Shown here: piece by piece, positions 1 through 8,285 of the stretch | How the letters are laid out: each line of letters opens with the position of its first letter | How positions within the stretch are numbered: the stretch's first letter is position 1 | NCBI RefSeq assembly: GCF_005144585.1 | Contig: NZ_SSMQ01000089.1 | Coordinates: 1 to 46,087 of the forward strand | From: Polyangium fumosum | Lineage (GTDB): Bacteria > Myxococcota_A > Polyangia > Polyangiales > Polyangiaceae | DNA: 46,087 bases | Direction: 5' to 3' | Position numbers and translations under genes: made by a program | Notes under the pieces: model-generated | The model's database searches: none | The model's input: the letters and a program-made list of their open reading frames with translations, nothing else | What the model was told of the DNA's origin: nothing

Positions 1-1618
1 GCCGCGCGTCGAGCTTCGCCTCGCCACGCGCCGCCCACGGGCTCGCCTCGCCACGCGCCACCGCAGCCAGCGACGTGAGCAGCTCCTCCCGCGAGCCTCC
101 CACCACCGCAAGACGGTGCTCGAAATGCCTGCGCCGGACACTCGCCGTATACGCAATGTCTTGAAGGGACGCCGCGCACTCCCCGGACAGGTAGCCTCGG
201 TAGGCGTCGACGAGCGCGGCGAGCGCTTCGGGGCTGCGCGCGGACAGCGGCAACACCCGGCTCGACACCTCCACGGGAGCCGCCGCCACGGCGCCCATCG
301 GTGCCTCCTCCACCACCACGTGCGCGTTGGTGCCTCCGATGCCGAACGAGCTCACGCCCGCGCGGCGAGGGGTCGCGCCACGCTTCCACTCCTTGAGCGC
401 AGCATTGACGTAGAAGGGGCTGTTCGCGAAATCGATCGCCGGATTGGGCGTCTCGAAGTTCAGGCTAGGCGGCAGCTCCCCGTGGCGAAGGGCCAGGACC
501 GTCTTGATCAGGCCCGCGACACCGGCTGCCGACTCCAGGTGCCCGAAGTTGCTCTTGATCGATCCGATGGCGCAAAACTGCTTCGCCGAAGTGCCAGCGC
601 GAAACACCCGGCTGAGCGCCGCGATCTCGATGGGATCCCCGAGCGGCGTCCCCGTCCCGTGCGCCTCGACGTACTGGATGCTCCGGGCCTCGACCCCCGC
701 GAGCCCCAGCGCCTCGGCGATCACCTGCGCCTGGCCCACTTCGCTCGGCGCGGTGTAACCGACCTTGAGCGAGCCGTCGTTGTTGATCGCGGATCCACGA
801 ATGACGGCGTGGATCATGTCGCCGTCGGCAATCGCCTCGTCCAGCCGCTTGAGGAGCACGATACCGGCGCCGTTGCCCGCGATCGTGCCCCGCGCCTTCG
901 CGTCGAACGTCCGGCAATGGCCGTCGGGGGCGAGGATGAACCCCTCCTCGTATCGATATCCGGCGTGCTGCGGGAGCCGAACGGTGATCCCGCCCGCCAG
1001 GGCCATATCGCATTCGCGATCCAGCAAGCTCTGGCATGCCAGATGGACCGCCACCAGGGACGTCGAGCACGCGGTCTGGACGCTGATGCTCGGACCCCGG
1101 AGGTTCAATCGATAGGAGGTCAGGGTCGCCAGGTAGTCCTTGTCATTGCCGATCATCTCCTGGAAGCCGACAGCGCCCTTCGCAATGAATCCGCTGGTCG
1201 TCAGGAAATGCGAGAGCAAATAGGTGCTCACGCTGGCGCCGGCATACACACCGATGGCGCCTTCGTACGCGAAAGGATCGTAGCCGGCACCCTCGAGCGC
1301 TTCCCATGCGCACTCCATGAAGATGCGATGCTGCGGATCCATCGTCGCCGCTTCGCGCGCGCTGACCCCGAAAAAGGATGCATCGTACCGATCGACATCC
1401 TGCAGGATCGCGCCGGCCCGCACATAACTTGGATCCTGCATCAACGTGCGATCGACCCCCGACGCCTGAAGCTGCTCCTCCGAGAAGAAGGCGATGGACT
1501 CCACGCCGTTCCGGAGATTCCTCCAGAGCTCGTCGACGTTCCTCGCGCCCGGGAACCTCCCGGCCATGCCGATGATGGCAATCGCGTCGGACAGCTCCTC
1601 AGGCTCACGCTCACTCAT
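1..1618 (-). CDS. Type I polyketide synthase, N-terminal part (KS plus KS-AT linker), runs off the left edge
   Basis: This is the first 539 codons of a modular PKS. A ketosynthase begins about 11 residues after the start (AIIGMAGRFPG) and has the active-site Cys in TACSTS (about residue 184), the His of VEAHGTGT and the His of SNFGHLESAAG, so it should be a working condensing KS. The GTNAHVVVEE end of the KS is followed by the linker that normally precedes an AT; the AT and later domains lie outside the window. The ATG at 1618 has a GAGGAA ribosome site about 9 bases upstream and follows the Cy-A-PCP NRPS stop by 57 bases. By position this KS should take the thiazoline-containing chain from that NRPS. 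There is no long N-terminal docking coil. Confidence 0.9.
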   Translation of the reverse strand, partial: MSEREPEELSDAIAIIGMAGRFPGARNVDELWRNLRNGVESIAFFSEEQLQASGVDRTLMQDPSYVRAGAILQDVDRYDASFFGVSAREAATMDPQHRIFMECAWEALEGAGYDPFAYEGAIGVYAGASVSTYLLSHFLTTSGFIAKGAVGFQEMIGNDKDYLATLTSYRLNLRGPSISVQTACSTSLVAVHLACQSLLDRECDMALAGGITVRLPQHAGYRYEEGFILAPDGHCRTFDAKARGTIAGNGAGIVLLKRLDEAIADGDMIHAVIRGSAINNDGSLKVGYTAPSEVGQAQVIAEALGLAGVEARSIQYVEAHGTGTPLGDPIEIAALSRVFRAGTSAKQFCAIGSIKSNFGHLESAAGVAGLIKTVLALRHGELPPSLNFETPNPAIDFANSPFYVNAALKEWKRGATPRRAGVSSFGIGGTNAHVVVEEAPMGAVAAAPVEVSSRVLPLSARSPEALAALVDAYRGYLSGECAASLQDIAYTASVRRRHFEHRLAVVGGSREELLTSLAAVARGEASPWAARGEAKLDAR

Positions 1619-1675
1619 ACGCACGTTCCTCTATCGAACACGGATTCCGCATGCACCCATCGACCAGCACGCTCG

Positions 1676-4600
1676 TTATCGACGCCCTCGGGCTTTCCTT
1701 CGGGCCTCTGCACGGGAGAGCGCCTTGTCGAGGGGCACCTCCTCGCTCCCGCCCTTCTGCAGGCGGGCCGCGAGGGCACTGATCGTCGCGTAGCGGAACA
1801 GCTCGACGACCGCGAAGTCCTTGGTGATGCTGTCCTTGATGCGACTCGCTATCCGGACCATCAGGATCGAGTTGATCCCCAGCTCGAAAAAGCTCTGGTG
1901 GATCCCGACTTTTTGGAGCCCGCTCACGTCCATCACGATGGCCGCGAGGCTCGCCTCCATCGCGTCCCGCGGCGCCACGAGCTCCGCCTCGGAAGAGACC
2001 GGCATGGCAATGAGCTGCAGCGCTTTTCGATCGACCTTGCCGTTGGCCGTCAAGGGCAGCGCGTCGAGCAGCATGAAACCCGCCGGGATCATGTATGCCG
2101 GCAATTTCGCGCGCAGAAAATCACGAAGCGCCGCGTCGAAGCTCCCCCTGCGCGCGGCGTCGGCGTTGCTCGGCACGACATAACCTATCAGCTGCTTTCC
2201 GCCGCCGTGCGCCCCCTTTGCCACCACCGCAGCGGCGGTGACGCCCGGATGCTGGACCAGCGCGGCCTCGATCTCGCCGAGCTCGATCCGGTGTCCACCG
2301 ACCTTCACCTGGTCGTCGTCTCGCCCCAGGAATTCGATGTTACCATCCCGCAGGTATCGGCCCATATCACCGGTCCGATAGAGCTGCTCTCCCGTCCGTG
2401 GATGGCGAAGGAAGCTCTCTCTCGTCTTCTGCTCGTCCCGCCAGTAGCCCTTGGCCAGCCCGATTCCGCCGATGTAGAGATGGCCCGGGACCCATACGGG
2501 ACACGCATCGAGCGCCTCGTCCAGCACGTGGAAGGTCTGATTCACCATCGGCCGGCCATAGGGAATGCTCTTCCACGCGGGATCGACGTGGTCGATCGGG
2601 TACAGGATCGACCAGATCGACGCCTCGGTGGCGCCGCCGAGGCTCATGACCTGAACCTTTCGCGCCTCCCGCGCGTCGTCGCCGACCAGCGCCGCGATGC
2701 GGCCCGGCAGCGTGACGGGAATCCAATCGCCGCTCATGAGGACCAGACGCAGCCGATCCGGCGTGGCCTCCGGCCGGCCGGTCGCGTGCTCCACCAGCAT
2801 CTCCATCAGCGTCGGCACGGAGTTCCAGAGGGTGACGCCCTCGCGGACGACGAGCTCCGCCCAATGCTCTGGATCCAGCCTGCGCTCCTGGTCCGGGAGC
2901 ACGATCGTCCCGCCCGCCGCGAGCAGACCGAAGATATCGTACACCGACAGATCGAAGCTCAACGAGGACACCGCGAGCACGCGATCTTCGTGGCCAACGC
3001 CGAAGCGACGATTGATGTCGAGGATCGTGTTGACCGCGCCGCGATGATCGATGACGACGCCTTTCGGCGAGCCGGTCGATCCGGACGTGTAGATCACATA
3101 GGCCAGATCCTCGGGTACCTGCACCGGCGAAAGGGGACCGTCCTCGAAGCCAGACCACGTCGTCTCGTCGTCGACGCAGAGCCGCGTGACCGCGTCGGGC
3201 CATTGCAGCCCGTCGTTCACCTTGGATTGGGTGAGGACCAGCTCGACCTGACCGTGTGCGATCAAATAATTCCGTCGCTCCTCCGGGAGCGCCGCGTCGA
3301 TGGGTAGATACGCGGCGCCGGACGCGACGATGCCGAGCACCGCGGCCACCTGCTCCCAGCCTTTCTCCATCACCACGCCGACCAGCTTCCCCGGGGCTGC
3401 CCCCTCCTTTCGCAGGCGGCGCCCAATGCGACAGACCAGGCGGTCGAGCTCGCCGTACGTCATTCGCCTCTCCGGCGAAACAATGGCGAGATGCGTCGGG
3501 CGGGCCTCTGCCTGCGAGGTGAACAGGGTGTGGAGCAGCTCGGTCGAGGTCGGCTCCTGTGTGAGGTTGGCCCGGCGGCGGGGCTCGAGGTGCTCCTCGC
3601 GCAGGAGCAGGGGCGCCGTCACGGGCTCCTGCCACGCGGCGTCGTCCGAGGCCAGCCGTTCCAGGAGGCGGGCGTAGGCGTCGAACATATCGGCGACCAT
3701 TCCCTCGGGGAACATCGCATCGATCGCGTCCCAGTGGAAACACAGCTCGCCGTCATGCTCGTAGGTCTGGTGATCCAGCCAGACTTGCGGCGTCTGGGTG
3801 ACCGCGTAAACGCTCTTTCCGAGCCAGCCCATTCGCCAGTTCTCGGCGCAGGGCAGCCCGAGGAGGCTCGTGAACACGATGGGCATCAGGTCGAGATCCA
3901 TCCGCCCGCGGGCCCGCGTGACCTCCCGCATGACCCGCACGCCACCGACGTGGGAGTGATTCATGTCCTCCAGCAGCCGCGCCTGGAGGTGCTGTGCGCG
4001 CGCCGCAAACCCGCCCGGAGGGGCGTCACACGTGAGCAGGAGTGTCGACGTGAAGTCTCCAATGAGATCGTTGACCTCCGCATGGAGGGGCAACCTGCGG
4101 AACATCGTCAGGGTGATGCTGAAGCGCTGGCGCCGGCTCCAGATCCGGAGCACCTCCGAAAAGGCGGCGGCGAGCATCCCTGTCGGCGTCATTCCCAGCT
4201 CCGCGGCCCGACCCTTCAGGCGTCGCCAGGCGTCCGCAGCGAGCGTGCCCGCGTGGCGGAGGACCTCGGGCTGCCCAGCGGCCGGCACCGGTCCGAGTGG
4301 CAATTCGGGGGCCGTCGGGAAGTCGACCACACGACGGAACCAGTAGGATTCCGCCGCCCGTACCTGATCCGAGCCCTGGAGCCCCGCCTCGGCGACCACA
4401 TAATCCCGAAACGAAAGCCCCGGCCTGACCCAGGGCGTGGAGGAATCGCGGTAAAGGTGTCGCCACTCCTCGATGAGCCGGAGGAGGCTCGCGGCGTCCA
4501 CGAGGAAGAGATCGATGCTGAAATAGATCCTCGTGTGGCGCTCGTCGAGGCGAATCGCCCGGATGTCGAACAGCGGCCACACCTCGAGATTGTAGACCCG

Positions 4601-5125
4601 GTGGGACATCGACCGGCGTGTCTCTTCGAGCATGGCAAGGACCGCTTCCGGAGGCTGCCCTCGCAGATCGAGCGTCTCGATCCCGTAGGTGGGCACCGCC
4701 TCGAGGAAATGCTGCCTGCCATCGGGGAGTACGACCGTCCGGAGCACGTCATGGCGGTCGATGAGCTGCCGCCAGGCGGCCGCCAGGCAATCGATATCGA
4801 GATCGGCGGCGTCGACCTCCGAATAGAAATGACACCCGACGTTCCCGCCCGCGGTGGGTACGAGCCGGCCCAGCAGATAGGCCTGCTGAATCTCGGTGAG
4901 CGGGAAAGGGAGGTGCCGCTCGGCCGGAGCCGGTACGAGCTGGGACGCGGAGCCGTGCTCGGATCGGCGCAAAAGCGCCAGGATCTCCTGCTTGTGCTCC
5001 ACGATTCGATCGCGGAGCGTGGCGTCCAGTGTCCCTCGCGGGGCTCGAATTTGAAGCTGCTCTGCCTCGACCGAGAGCTTGACGCCGAGCCGCGCAAGAT
5101 CGGTCAGTAGCTGGACCGCGCTCAT
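1676..5125 (-). CDS. NRPS module: TubC docking - Cy - A(Cys) - PCP
   Basis: A 1,149-residue NRPS expected to load cysteine and cyclise it to a thiazoline. Residues 1-55 resemble a TubC-type N-terminal docking domain. The condensation-type domain carries the heterocyclization motif DxxxxDxxS (D205, D210, S213) in place of HHxxxDG. The adenylation domain has YTSGSTGSPKG, and its specificity positions read by hand are D-L-Y-N-L-S-L-I-W, with Lys in NGKVDRK, matching the classic Cys code. The PCP attachment Ser is near residue 1086 (LGINS). No oxidase domain is inserted before the PCP, and the length is about that of Cy-A-PCP alone, so a thiazoline is predicted unless another oxidase acts. The start at 5125 is chosen because it overlaps the upstream PKS stop as ATGA and gives the docking domain its usual beginning. 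Confidence 0.93.
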   Translation of the reverse strand: MSAVQLLTDLARLGVKLSVEAEQLQIRAPRGTLDATLRDRIVEHKQEILALLRRSEHGSASQLVPAPAERHLPFPLTEIQQAYLLGRLVPTAGGNVGCHFYSEVDAADLDIDCLAAAWRQLIDRHDVLRTVVLPDGRQHFLEAVPTYGIETLDLRGQPPEAVLAMLEETRRSMSHRVYNLEVWPLFDIRAIRLDERHTRIYFSIDLFLVDAASLLRLIEEWRHLYRDSSTPWVRPGLSFRDYVVAEAGLQGSDQVRAAESYWFRRVVDFPTAPELPLGPVPAAGQPEVLRHAGTLAADAWRRLKGRAAELGMTPTGMLAAAFSEVLRIWSRRQRFSITLTMFRRLPLHAEVNDLIGDFTSTLLLTCDAPPGGFAARAQHLQARLLEDMNHSHVGGVRVMREVTRARGRMDLDLMPIVFTSLLGLPCAENWRMGWLGKSVYAVTQTPQVWLDHQTYEHDGELCFHWDAIDAMFPEGMVADMFDAYARLLERLASDDAAWQEPVTAPLLLREEHLEPRRRANLTQEPTSTELLHTLFTSQAEARPTHLAIVSPERRMTYGELDRLVCRIGRRLRKEGAAPGKLVGVVMEKGWEQVAAVLGIVASGAAYLPIDAALPEERRNYLIAHGQVELVLTQSKVNDGLQWPDAVTRLCVDDETTWSGFEDGPLSPVQVPEDLAYVIYTSGSTGSPKGVVIDHRGAVNTILDINRRFGVGHEDRVLAVSSLSFDLSVYDIFGLLAAGGTIVLPDQERRLDPEHWAELVVREGVTLWNSVPTLMEMLVEHATGRPEATPDRLRLVLMSGDWIPVTLPGRIAALVGDDAREARKVQVMSLGGATEASIWSILYPIDHVDPAWKSIPYGRPMVNQTFHVLDEALDACPVWVPGHLYIGGIGLAKGYWRDEQKTRESFLRHPRTGEQLYRTGDMGRYLRDGNIEFLGRDDDQVKVGGHRIELGEIEAALVQHPGVTAAAVVAKGAHGGGKQLIGYVVPSNADAARRGSFDAALRDFLRAKLPAYMIPAGFMLLDALPLTANGKVDRKALQLIAMPVSSEAELVAPRDAMEASLAAIVMDVSGLQKVGIHQSFFELGINSILMVRIASRIKDSITKDFAVVELFRYATISALAARLQKGGSEEVPLDKALSRAEARRKARGRR

Positions 5126-8100
5126 ACCGTGACGATCTCCCACTCCTCACCCGTGCTTGATTCCCCGACCGTGTCGCGCACCGCGCTCACCAGGCTCTCC
5201 GATGTCAATTGCTCCAGGAGATAGGAGCTGATCCGGCGGACATCCCCCTTCTGGAGGACGAGCATGGTCGGCACCGCAATCCCCAGGGTGGCTTCGATGC
5301 GGTTCCTCATGATCATGGCCATTAGCGAGTCGAGCCCCAGCTTCCCGAGCGGCAGGAGGGGATCGATGTGCGCCGACTCGAGCTGCAGGACCTCCGCGAG
5401 CTGCGCCGAGAGAAACTCCTCGAGCAGCCGCCGGCGATCACCGGGAGCGGCTGCATGGAAGGTTTGTCGCAGGGAGGACGCGCTGCGCTGCGGTTTGTCC
5501 CTGCGCTCGTGCTCATTGCCGACATACGCATCGCTCGAGGGCTCTCCGGCGCCGTCCCTCCAAGCAGCCGCCGCGATCCAGTACGATCGGCGCTGCCACG
5601 GGTAGGCTGGGAGCGCCACGCACTTCGCGCTGTCGGGATAAAGCGGCGCGAGATCCACCGCGGCCCCCCTCGTGTACAGCGCCCCCATGACCCGGAGGAG
5701 GTGGCGCCGCGCCTCCTGCCCGCGCCGGATCGAAAACAGCACCTGTCCCTGCACCCGCTCCGCCGCGAGACACCGCTCCAGGTGAGCGGCGAGCACCGGG
5801 TGCGGGCCCACCTCCAGGAAGAGCCGATGTCCGTCACGGATGGCCGTTCGCATTGCGTCCGCGAGCTTGACCGGCTCCCGGATATTCCTCCCCCAGTACG
5901 CCGCGTCCAGGGCATCGCCCGGGACGCGCTCACCCGTCACCGTGCTGTACATCGTGCCGGCCGTCGATTGCACGGAGACCGCGCGCAGCGCGCGCACGAA
6001 CTCCTCCCGCAGGGGATCCATCTGCGGGCTGTGGAACGCATAATCGACCCGGAGTTCCTGGCAGCGTAGCCCCTCGCCCGAGAGCCGGGCGAGCGCCTGC
6101 GAGAGCGCGGCGGTCTCCCCCGAGAGCACCACCGAGCCCGGGTCATTGACAGCGCCGATCGCGAGCCGCCCCTCGTACCTGGAGAGCATTTCGGCCGCCG
6201 CACCGGCCGTCATCTCCACGGCCGCCATTTTCCCGCGACCCGTGGCATGCTGCATCACCCGGCCGCGGCAACACACGAGGCGCACCGCCTCCGCGAGCTC
6301 GAGGGCGCCCGCGACGTGGGCCGCGGCCACCTCGCCGACGCTATGCCCGATCACCGCGTCGGGCCGCACGCCCCACGACGCGAACAGGGCGGCGAGCGCC
6401 ACCTCTATCGCGAAAAGTGCCGGCTGCGCCACGGCCGTCTCCCCGAGCCGCGAAGCCGCCTCGGGCGCCAGGATCTCCTCGATCACCGAGAACCCCGCGT
6501 GCGGCCGCATGAGGGCGTCGCACTCCTCCATCACCCGCCGGAAAACCGACTCCTCGGCGAGCAGCGCCCTCCCCATCCCCGCCCATTGCGATCCCTGCCC
6601 CGGAAAGACGAACACCACCCCGGGCATGCCCCCGGGCTCGACCTTGCCCCGGACGACGCCGGCGTGCCATTCGCCGCGCGCCGCCGCCGAAAGCGTGGCG
6701 TGCATCTCCTCCCGCGTCCCGCCGATCACGGCCAGGCGGTGCTCGTGGTGGGTGCGGCGAAGGCCGGCCGTGCAACAGAGATCGGATATCGCGAGATCGG
6801 GCCGCTCTACGAGCCAGGATGAAAGGTCGCCCGCGCGTGCGCTCAGCGCGGCCTCGGACCGGGCGGAGAGCACGAGCAACTCCGCGCGCGGCTCGTCGGC
6901 CGCTGCCGCGCATGCGACATCGCCCTGAACCTCTCCCGTGCGACGCGCAGGGACCCCCTCGAGCACGACGTGGCAGTTGGTGCCTCCGAATCCGAAAGAA
7001 CTCACGCCGGCCAGCGCCGGTGCATCGCCAACAGCCGGCCATGCCTCGACAGCGTCTTGCACCTTGAGGCGCAGCTTTCCGAAGGGGATATCTGGATTCG
7101 GCTCGCTGAAATGGAGGTTCGGCGGGATGAAGCGGTGCTTCAAGGCCAGCGCTGCTTTGATGAGGCCTGCGACCCCGGCTGCGGATTCGAGGTGACCGAT
7201 GTTGGTCTTGGCCGAGCCTATCCGGAGCGGGCGCTCGGCCGGGCGACCCGCGCCGAGTACGGCTCCGAGCGCGCTTGCCTCGATACGATCACCGAGAGCC
7301 GTCCCGGTGCCGTGGGCCTCGACGTAGCACACATCGGCGGGATTCACCCCTGCCCGCGCGTAGGCCTCCCGGAGCAGCGCCTCCTGAGCCTCGACGCTCG
7401 GCGCGAGCAGCCCGTCGCCGAATCCGTTGTTGTTCACCGCGCTGCCACGAATGACGCAATAGATCGGGTCGCCGTCCGCGAGCGCGAGGGAGAGCGGCTT
7501 GAGCACCACCACCCCGCCGCCCTCGCCGCGCACATAGCCGTCGGCGCGCGCATCGAACGCCTTCGAGCGGCCGTCGCGGGCCATGGTTCCGAGCTTGGAC
7601 ATGGCGATCGTGCTCTCGGGAGCGAGGATCAGGTTCACGCCCCCGGCGAGGGCGAGCGTGGATTCGCCGCTGCTCAAGCTCTGGCACGCCATGTGGACGG
7701 CGACGAGGGACGACGAACTGGCGGTGCTGACCGCGATGCTGGGCCCCCGAAGGCCGAGCGAATACGAAATCCGGGCCGGAATGATGCTCAGGTCCTGCCC
7801 CGTGGCCGTATGCTGGAGGATGGCGTCGGGCCTCCCGCCCGCGATCCTGGCATAATCGCTCCACATCGCCCCGAAGAACACGCCCGTCTGGGTCGCCGTG
7901 AGGGCATCCACCGGTACCCCTGCATCCTCCAGGGCCTCCCAGGAGAGCTCGAGCATGAGCCGCTGCTGGGGGTCCATCTCCGACGCCTCGCGCGGGGAGA
8001 TCCCGAAGAACAGGGGATCGAACTGGTCCACCTGCTCGAGAAAGCCCCCCCAGCGCGTGTTCATCTTGCCGGGAGCGTGAACGTCGGCGTGATAGAATGC

Positions 8101-8277
8101 GTCGGCACTCCATCGTGCGCTCGGCGTCTCCGTGATCGCGTCCTCGCCCCTGCACAGCGTCTGCCAGAAGGCGTCGGCACTCGGGCCCTTTGGGAGGCGA
8201 CAGGCGAGACCGATGATCGCGATCGGCAGACTCCTCGACGGCACGCCGGGATCCCGTCGCTCACGTATCCATCGCAT
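5122..8277 (-). CDS. PKS loading module KS(Cys to Ser)-AT-ACP
   Basis: A 1,051-residue PKS with three domains. The KS (about 17-440) is full length and keeps the His of VEAHGTGT and KTNIGHLESAAG, but the active-site motif is STASSSS: Ser187 (codon AGT, 7719-7717) replaces Cys. Such KS variants (KSQ; KSY in EpoA; KSS in the polyene loading protein NysA) decarboxylate the bound malonyl unit in loading modules and do not condense. The AT (about 560-850) has GHSVGE and a YAFH motif, intermediate between malonyl (HAFH) and methylmalonyl (YASH) types, so substrate choice is open. The ACP Ser is near 984 (GLDS). No KR, DH or ER lies between AT and ACP. The ATG at 8277 has GAGGTGA nine bases upstream. 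A GTG at 8289, overlapping the cyclase stop as GTGA, is an in-frame alternative. The gene overlaps the next NRPS by ATGA. Confidence 0.92.
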   Translation of the reverse strand: MRWIRERRDPGVPSRSLPIAIIGLACRLPKGPSADAFWQTLCRGEDAITETPSARWSADAFYHADVHAPGKMNTRWGGFLEQVDQFDPLFFGISPREASEMDPQQRLMLELSWEALEDAGVPVDALTATQTGVFFGAMWSDYARIAGGRPDAILQHTATGQDLSIIPARISYSLGLRGPSIAVSTASSSSLVAVHMACQSLSSGESTLALAGGVNLILAPESTIAMSKLGTMARDGRSKAFDARADGYVRGEGGGVVVLKPLSLALADGDPIYCVIRGSAVNNNGFGDGLLAPSVEAQEALLREAYARAGVNPADVCYVEAHGTGTALGDRIEASALGAVLGAGRPAERPLRIGSAKTNIGHLESAAGVAGLIKAALALKHRFIPPNLHFSEPNPDIPFGKLRLKVQDAVEAWPAVGDAPALAGVSSFGFGGTNCHVVLEGVPARRTGEVQGDVACAAAADEPRAELLVLSARSEAALSARAGDLSSWLVERPDLAISDLCCTAGLRRTHHEHRLAVIGGTREEMHATLSAAARGEWHAGVVRGKVEPGGMPGVVFVFPGQGSQWAGMGRALLAEESVFRRVMEECDALMRPHAGFSVIEEILAPEAASRLGETAVAQPALFAIEVALAALFASWGVRPDAVIGHSVGEVAAAHVAGALELAEAVRLVCCRGRVMQHATGRGKMAAVEMTAGAAAEMLSRYEGRLAIGAVNDPGSVVLSGETAALSQALARLSGEGLRCQELRVDYAFHSPQMDPLREEFVRALRAVSVQSTAGTMYSTVTGERVPGDALDAAYWGRNIREPVKLADAMRTAIRDGHRLFLEVGPHPVLAAHLERCLAAERVQGQVLFSIRRGQEARRHLLRVMGALYTRGAAVDLAPLYPDSAKCVALPAYPWQRRSYWIAAAAWRDGAGEPSSDAYVGNEHERRDKPQRSASSLRQTFHAAAPGDRRRLLEEFLSAQLAEVLQLESAHIDPLLPLGKLGLDSLMAMIMRNRIEATLGIAVPTMLVLQKGDVRRISSYLLEQLTSESLVSAVRDTVGESSTGEEWEIVTV

Positions 8278-8285
8278 GTCTCGTT

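Noticed and set aside
1676-2200. An oxidase (Ox) domain in the Cys-activating NRPS
   Set aside because: The A domain runs directly through NGKVDRK into the PCP with no insertion, and the protein length fits Cy-A-PCP alone.
116-3307. Very long open frame on the + strand (also 3491-5110, 28837-31509 and 41404-44175)
   Set aside because: These lie antisense to PKS, NRPS and kinase genes with intact domain motifs. Their predicted proteins are Arg/His/Pro-rich without recognisable domains, as expected for shadows in GC-rich coding DNA.
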